A stretch of 16,678 bases of DNA from Candidatus Hydrogenedentota bacterium (GTDB lineage Bacteria > Hydrogenedentota > Hydrogenedentia > Hydrogenedentiales > CAITNO01): contig CAIXUF010000084.1 in NCBI GenBank assembly GCA_903922535.1, positions 1-16,678 on the forward strand, read 5' to 3'. Positions 12,421 through 16,678 of this stretch are shown here, piece after piece (position 1 is the stretch's first letter; every line of letters begins with the position of its first letter). The notes beneath the pieces are model-generated. The model saw nothing but the letters and a program-made list of their open reading frames with translations, was not told where the DNA came from and made no database searches. The translations under genes were made by a program, and so were the position numbers.

Positions 12421-15345
12421 ATGAACTGTAAGATCACAACGTGGAATGTATTGCCTGCGTGGCTGCTGCTGTTCGTGTGTCTTGCGGGCTTCGCTGCGGA
12501 ACAACCGGCCGCATCCACTGCCGCAGGGTTGGCTTCCCCAATAGTCATCCGGTCCGGCGCACCCGGCGACGCCCTGCCGCGGGTGATCTTTCTCACGCCC
12601 ATCAACGCCACGTGGGCCGCAAACCATGCCGACGAATGGAAGCGGCGCGGCGTGTCTGGATTTCTTTTTCAGGGCATTTTGGACGACCTTGCAGCCTTTC
12701 CCGGGGAAATTCCACCCGCCGCCGCGGCGGTCACGCCAACGCAACCCGAGGTGTCCCATCCACCGCAGTGGGAGGCGCTGGCGCAGGAAATCACCGCCGC
12801 CCGCCGACGGCTGACAGACGGTGGCATCGACGCGAATTTCCTGCAGATGGCGCTGGCGCCGGAATCCGCATGGTTTACCGACGGCACCGAAGGGACGCGG
12901 GCGCGCAATCGTTTTGCGCTGGCCGGTGAGTTCTGCGCGCTGGCCGGCCTGCGCGGTCTGGCGCTGGACACGCGGTGCGGCAGTCCATTCTATGACTTTC
13001 GCTGGGGCGGCTATCGCCCCGGACAGACGGATGAGGAACTGTGCGGTGGCGCGCGGCGCTTTGCGGTGCGCTCACTGCGGGCGTTCATCCGGGCCTGTCC
13101 CAGGGGGGACATCCTGCTGCTTGCCGATTCCCTTGATCAGGCCGGGCCCTTGTGGTTCGCCTTTTTCGAGGGTGCGGTGGAGGCCCTCGGCAGCGCGGCC
13201 GAACTGCGGCTCCGGCTTGTGCTGCGCGACACTGCGACACTCACCGAACCGGCCGCCCTGGCCGCCGCCGCTGACCGGGCAAACCGCCGCGTGTGGGATC
13301 GGCTCGACAAGGACAACCGCGTCCGTTGGGAACGCAGCGGCGGCATCGTGCTTTGCCTGGACCCGGTGGATGCACAGGGCTCTTCACTGGGAGCGCCCCC
13401 GCCGGCTTCTTCTCCCCCGAATCCCGAAAACGTGCTGCCTGCGGCACCGCCACTTCGCTATCCCGTGGAGCGCTTCCGCCTGCTGCGCGATATGGCACGC
13501 ATGCGGTCCAATGATTTTGTCTGCGTGAACGCCCCCAACGGCGGCTGGTGGTCCGTTCCGGCCGAAGAGGTGGAACAGTTCGCCGAACTGCATCAGGGCG
13601 GGGCCGCAAGGGTCCGCCATATGCCGCCGCCCCCCGCCGCGTTGGAGGCATTCGTGTTCACCGACCCCTTTGACGGCGCATGGCGTGCAGGGCAGTTGTC
13701 CTTCCAGAACAGCGCCGCCGATGTGCTCGTCGACAAGGAGGGCGCGATGGTGGTTGCCTGGAGCGGCCTGCGCGAACCCTTCCGCATCGAGACCCGGCAG
13801 GCGCTGATCCCGGTCACCCGGCTCGACACGGATCAAAAGGACTACATCATGCCCAAGGACGGCGCGGCAATCGTTCCCGCAACGGATGCGCCGGTGCTGA
13901 TTGGCGGACTGCCGCTGGGCGAATATGCGCTGCCCGCCTCCATGTGGCTGCGCGCGGACACGCCGCTCGCCCCGGGCCCGGGCCGCACGGTGGCGCGCTT
14001 CGGGATGCGCAACGCCTCCCCCGCCGCACTGCGGGGCAATCTGCGTCTGCTGCCGCCCGAGTCGCACTCCGTCGGAGCGGCCCTGTTTCCCCTGGCGCTG
14101 GTGACGGGCGAAAAGGCGGCCTTCGACCGCACGCTGCAGGGCACGTCGCACCTGGGCGAAACGTACCGGTTCAACCTCAGCTTCGAGGCACCCGACCTGC
14201 CGCCAATCACGCGTTCCTTCGATTTGCCCGTGCCGCCCGCATGCGTGTGGCGCGGCGCGGCGGACGGTGTGCCCAACGGCGCCCCCGCAACGGTGCGCGA
14301 CATGAAGACCGACACGACGCGGGTGTTCTGGGCCAGCCCGAAGGGCGATGTGGGCTGCAACGAACTGCGCGGCGATCTGCTCTGGAAACAGCGGCTGAAA
14401 GGGGATCTGCGCCAGGGACCGGTGGCGCTGTCCACGGCGGTGGGCGCGGTAGCCGTGGTCGGCGACGAGAAGGGCCGTCTGTGGTTTCTCGACGGCGACG
14501 GCGGCCTGCGCATGGAGGGCTCACTGGATGGTGCCCCCGTTGCCGACGCACTGCGGGCGCACACCTTCCTTCCGGAAGAATCCGAGACCGTGCTGGCATT
14601 GCTTCGTGACGGAACCCTCGTGCGGCTGGCCCAGGTGGGCACGGAAGTGTGGCGCGTCAAGACGGGCCTGAGGGACGGCCGCATCGGCCGTCTGTCAGGA
14701 CCGCGCGGTACGTTCGGAAACATATGCTTGGCTGGTGTGCGCGGGGGCAAACCCGGTGGCCCGGCCCGCTGGGCCGCGGCGGGATTCGACGCCGCAGGCG
14801 GCGAACTCTGGCGCATCGATCTGCCCGCCGCCGTGACACAGGGTCCCGTGTCCGAACACAGCGCAGCCGAAGTGCAGACCTGGCGCGTGGGACTTGAAAG
14901 CGGCGCCATTGTGGAACTTGACGCCGCGAAGGGCGGTTCAAAACGCACATGGAGGATGCCGGGCAACCTGCCTGTCACAGCGCTGGCAGGCCCGCTGGTG
15001 CCGGACGACGCGAAATCCACGGCGGTCGGCGTGATCGGGGCGAACGCCGCAGGTGTGTACGCCTTTGGCCGGAACGATACGCCGTTGTGGTCCCTGCCGT
15101 TCTTGAACGTCCGCCGCATGGCAACGTCGCCCGGCGGCGAGATGGTGGTTGCGGGCACGGACAGCGGCGAACTCGTCTGCATCAACGCCGGCGGCACCGT
15201 GCGCTGGCGCGACAACCGCGCCGTCGGTGCCATCCGCGGCATCACCACACTGCCCATCGCGGGGGGCCGCTGCGCGGTCCTGTCCGCCTCGGCAGACCGC
15301 TTCATCACCGCACTCGACAGTGGCCCGCTGCGCCCGGCGAAGTAG
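12421..15345 (+). CDS. Large secreted protein with C-terminal PQQ-like beta-propeller
   Basis: From ATG 12421 the protein has 974 residues and begins with a clear signal peptide (MNCKITT, a hydrophobic core, cleavage near AGFAA-E). The frame is open back to a GTG at 12361, but only the 12421 start places the signal peptide at the N-terminus. Residues about 35-330 look alpha/beta and barrel-like (VIFLTPINATWAANHADEWK, GLRGLALDTR) and resemble glycoside-hydrolase-type TIM barrels, without an identifiable catalytic pair. Residues about 400-620 are beta-rich, ending in a segment with PVLIGG. Residues about 630-974 carry repeated blade-like units (GRLWFLDGDG, GELVCINAGGTVRWRD) of a PQQ/WD-like propeller. 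It is probably exported for glycan handling or binding. The exact function is unknown. Confidence 0.8.
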   Translation: MNCKITTWNVLPAWLLLFVCLAGFAAEQPAASTAAGLASPIVIRSGAPGDALPRVIFLTPINATWAANHADEWKRRGVSGFLFQGILDDLAAFPGEIPPAAAAVTPTQPEVSHPPQWEALAQEITAARRRLTDGGIDANFLQMALAPESAWFTDGTEGTRARNRFALAGEFCALAGLRGLALDTRCGSPFYDFRWGGYRPGQTDEELCGGARRFAVRSLRAFIRACPRGDILLLADSLDQAGPLWFAFFEGAVEALGSAAELRLRLVLRDTATLTEPAALAAAADRANRRVWDRLDKDNRVRWERSGGIVLCLDPVDAQGSSLGAPPPASSPPNPENVLPAAPPLRYPVERFRLLRDMARMRSNDFVCVNAPNGGWWSVPAEEVEQFAELHQGGAARVRHMPPPPAALEAFVFTDPFDGAWRAGQLSFQNSAADVLVDKEGAMVVAWSGLREPFRIETRQALIPVTRLDTDQKDYIMPKDGAAIVPATDAPVLIGGLPLGEYALPASMWLRADTPLAPGPGRTVARFGMRNASPAALRGNLRLLPPESHSVGAALFPLALVTGEKAAFDRTLQGTSHLGETYRFNLSFEAPDLPPITRSFDLPVPPACVWRGAADGVPNGAPATVRDMKTDTTRVFWASPKGDVGCNELRGDLLWKQRLKGDLRQGPVALSTAVGAVAVVGDEKGRLWFLDGDGGLRMEGSLDGAPVADALRAHTFLPEESETVLALLRDGTLVRLAQVGTEVWRVKTGLRDGRIGRLSGPRGTFGNICLAGVRGGKPGGPARWAAAGFDAAGGELWRIDLPAAVTQGPVSEHSAAEVQTWRVGLESGAIVELDAAKGGSKRTWRMPGNLPVTALAGPLVPDDAKSTAVGVIGANAAGVYAFGRNDTPLWSLPFLNVRRMATSPGGEMVVAGTDSGELVCINAGGTVRWRDNRAVGAIRGITTLPIAGGRCAVLSASADRFITALDSGPLRPAK

Positions 15346-15346
15346 C

Positions 15347-15365
15347 GCCCATTCTGGAATTGGGC
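15347..15365. terminator. Hairpin between convergent genes
   Basis: GCCCA (15347-15351) pairs with TGGGC (15361-15365), and TTC/GAA extend the stem past one bulged base. It fills the 21-base gap between the secreted-protein gene and hicB and could terminate both. No T-run is present. Confidence 0.4.
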
Positions 15366-15366
15366 A

Positions 15367-15615
15367 TCAGGCACCGACCCGCATTTGCTGTAACTGGATA
15401 CCGTCGATAGAAGGCACTTGGTGTCCCAGTTGCAGACCGAGTGCAATCCACTGGTCGAGGGCGTCTTCGAGGTTCTCCCGGCACTGTTCGAGGGTTTCCC
15501 CGGTGGCCATAAGCCCCGGCAGGCTGGGAATCTCTCCGTAGTATGGCGTTCCCTCCTGCTCGATGATCTCGTAGTGAGCGTGCCGCATGGCGTTGTCAAT
15601 ATAAGCGCGTATCAT
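15367..15615 (-). CDS. hicB: HicB-family antitoxin, apparently orphan
   Basis: This 82-residue protein matches the HicB-like fold: MIRAYIDNAMRHAHYEI, then EGTPYYGEIPSLPGLMATGE, then a helix with TLEQCRENLEDALDQWIALGL, and VPSIDGIQL near the end. HicB binds and neutralises the HicA RNase and often represses the operon. ATG at 15615 follows GGAGG (15624-15620) with a 4-base spacer; the frame is open upstream to 15729 but that part shows no HicB likeness. In this HicB subgroup the toxin gene normally follows hicB, but here a different gene ends 21 bases beyond the stop, so no hicA is present. It may be a solitary regulator or a remnant. Confidence 0.85.
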   Translation of the reverse strand: MIRAYIDNAMRHAHYEIIEQEGTPYYGEIPSLPGLMATGETLEQCRENLEDALDQWIALGLQLGHQVPSIDGIQLQQMRVGA

Positions 15616-15758
15616 GTAGCCTCCGAGTCTCTCATGTCTAAACTGTACGCGAAGATGCCGCGCTTTTGCCATGATGCCGCGTCGCGCGAGTGCGGCGGGT
15701 CGAGAAGAACCCCCATCCTGTGCTACCATTCCCCGATTGAGAGGCGGATTACCGCATT

Positions 15759-16595
15759 ATGCAAAAGTCAATAGAGAACCTGGTCGCCGCCGCCCTGTTG
15801 GAAGACGTTGGCCAGGAAGACGTTACAACGAACAGCATGGTCGATTCAGGACTGCGCTGCCGGGCACGGTTATATGCAAAGCAGGCGGGTGTCCTCAGCG
15901 GCATGATCCCGTTTCGCATGACTTTTGATCTCATGGAGGCCGAAATCGCCGACTGGAGCGGTCTGCAAGACGGCGCAAGCTTCGCCAAGGGCGACCAAAT
16001 TGCCTCCTTCACGGGCAGGACGCGGTTCGTGCTGACCGCCGAGCGGACCGCCATGAACTTCCTGCAGCACCTGTCCGGCGTGGCCACGCTCACGCGCCGT
16101 TTCGCGGACGAGCTTCAGGGGCTGGACTGCCGGATCTGCGGCACGCGCAAGACAACGCCGCTGCTGCGCCCGCTGGAAAAGGCGGCCCTGGTGCACGGGG
16201 GCGGCGCCACGCACCGTTATGCCCTGTTCGACGGCGTGCTGATCAAGGAAAACCATGTCATGGCCGCCGGCGGCATCGCCGAGGCAGTGCGCCGCGTCCG
16301 GGCCTACGTTCATCATCTCATGAAGGTGGAGGTCGAGGTGCGCGACTTGGACGAGTTTGACCAGGCGCTCGCGGCGGAAGCCGATGTGATCATGCTGGAC
16401 AACATGGACAATGCGACGATGGCCGAGGCCGTCCGCCGCGCCAAGGGGCGCAGGATTGTCCTGGAGGCCAGCGGCAACGCCTCGCTGGAGCGGGTGCGCG
16501 GCATGGCGGAGACGGGCGTGCAGTTCGTGTCCGTCGGCGCCCTGACCCATTCGGCGCCCGCAATCGACCTGACCCTGCTGATTGAGAACGTCTGA
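15759..16595 (+). CDS. nadC: Nicotinate-nucleotide pyrophosphorylase (quinolinate phosphoribosyltransferase)
   Basis: This 278-residue protein matches NadC over its whole length. It converts quinolinate and PRPP to nicotinate mononucleotide, carbon dioxide and pyrophosphate in de novo NAD synthesis. Landmarks are LLEDVGQEDVTT near the start, NFLQHLSGVAT at about 100-110, TRKTTP (129-134), GGGATHR (147-153), LIKENH (161-166), the catalytic-site EVEV (191-194), IMLDNM (211-216), EASGN (226-230), and FVSVGALTHS near the end. The ATG is preceded by GAGAGG at 15739-15744, a rather distant Shine-Dalgarno. The commoner motif is GGG-x-NHR; here Asn is Thr. coaX begins 48 bases after the stop, so the two cofactor genes probably form an operon. 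Confidence 0.97.
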   Translation: MQKSIENLVAAALLEDVGQEDVTTNSMVDSGLRCRARLYAKQAGVLSGMIPFRMTFDLMEAEIADWSGLQDGASFAKGDQIASFTGRTRFVLTAERTAMNFLQHLSGVATLTRRFADELQGLDCRICGTRKTTPLLRPLEKAALVHGGGATHRYALFDGVLIKENHVMAAGGIAEAVRRVRAYVHHLMKVEVEVRDLDEFDQALAAEADVIMLDNMDNATMAEAVRRAKGRRIVLEASGNASLERVRGMAETGVQFVSVGALTHSAPAIDLTLLIENV

Positions 16596-16643
16596 GCCTG
16601 CGCTGCGCCGCGGGTCTCAGCCAACCGCAAACGGGAACCCAAC

Positions 16644-16678
16644 ATGCTGCTGGTGGTGGATGTCGGCAATTCGCACAC
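16644..16678 (+). CDS. coaX: Type III pantothenate kinase, 5' end only
   Basis: Only 11 codons and two bases are visible before the window ends: MLLVVDVGNSH. This is the characteristic first strand and phosphate-binding motif (D-x-GN-S/T-H/N) of CoaX, which phosphorylates pantothenate in the first step of CoA synthesis. Purine-rich GGGAA (16633-16637) lies upstream. The nadC-coaX neighbourhood (often with birA between them) is common and supports the call. The identification rests on a short stretch. Confidence 0.7.
   Translation, partial: MLLVVDVGNSH

Noticed and set aside
13842..15599. 585-codon minus-strand frame opposite the secreted protein and hicB
   Set aside because: Ser/Pro/Arg-rich antisense shadow; it also conflicts with the HicB frame on the same strand.
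16313..16678. Minus-strand frame overlapping nadC and coaX
   Set aside because: The opposite strand carries conserved NadC motifs and the CoaX start; this product is Ser/Ala/Arg-rich with no family likeness.

Overview
The window is GC-rich bacterial DNA from a Gram-negative heterotroph. Supporting signs are an outer-envelope glycosyltransferase of the ArnT type, a LAB_N protein, a secreted polysaccharide-associated protein, and an alpha-mannosidase next to an SSS-family transporter. This style (many secreted PQQ-propeller proteins, glycosidase plus sodium:solute symporter pairs, dispersed palindromic repeats) recalls Candidatus Hydrogenedentes, Planctomycetes or Verrucomicrobia relatives. That placement is inference; no rRNA gene is present.

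Left part (1-5604): the 3' part of a GH38-type alpha-mannosidase and a sodium:solute symporter form a sugar-use pair. They are split by a toxin-first HigB/HigA module whose antitoxin is fused to an ImmA/IrrE zinc-peptidase domain. The module has its own promoter with a perfect 17-bp palindromic operator between the -35 and -10. A decayed copy of the transporter's ribosome-binding site and first codons lies directly after the mannosidase, so the module appears to have landed at the transporter's 5' end.

Middle part (5605-9928): a tandem LAB_N membrane protein, a repeat-rich intergenic stretch, a secreted protein of unknown function and an ArnT/PMT-like GT83 glycosyltransferase. These genes point to lipid-linked sugar chemistry at the envelope.

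Regulatory part (9929-12320): hairpins separate the convergent glycosyltransferase and nrdR. The leftward genes rsmD and nrdR each have a readable promoter and share a NrdR-box-like element. A gene-free region of about 870 bases follows, with a cluster of DnaA-box-like 9-mers and AT-rich stretches (a possible replication origin or DnaA-controlled region). It ends in a consensus promoter and long leader for a cold-shock protein gene.

Right part (12421-16678): a large secreted protein ending in a PQQ-like beta-propeller, an orphan HicB-type antitoxin on the minus strand, then nadC and the first codons of coaX, two cofactor-biosynthesis genes (NAD and CoA).
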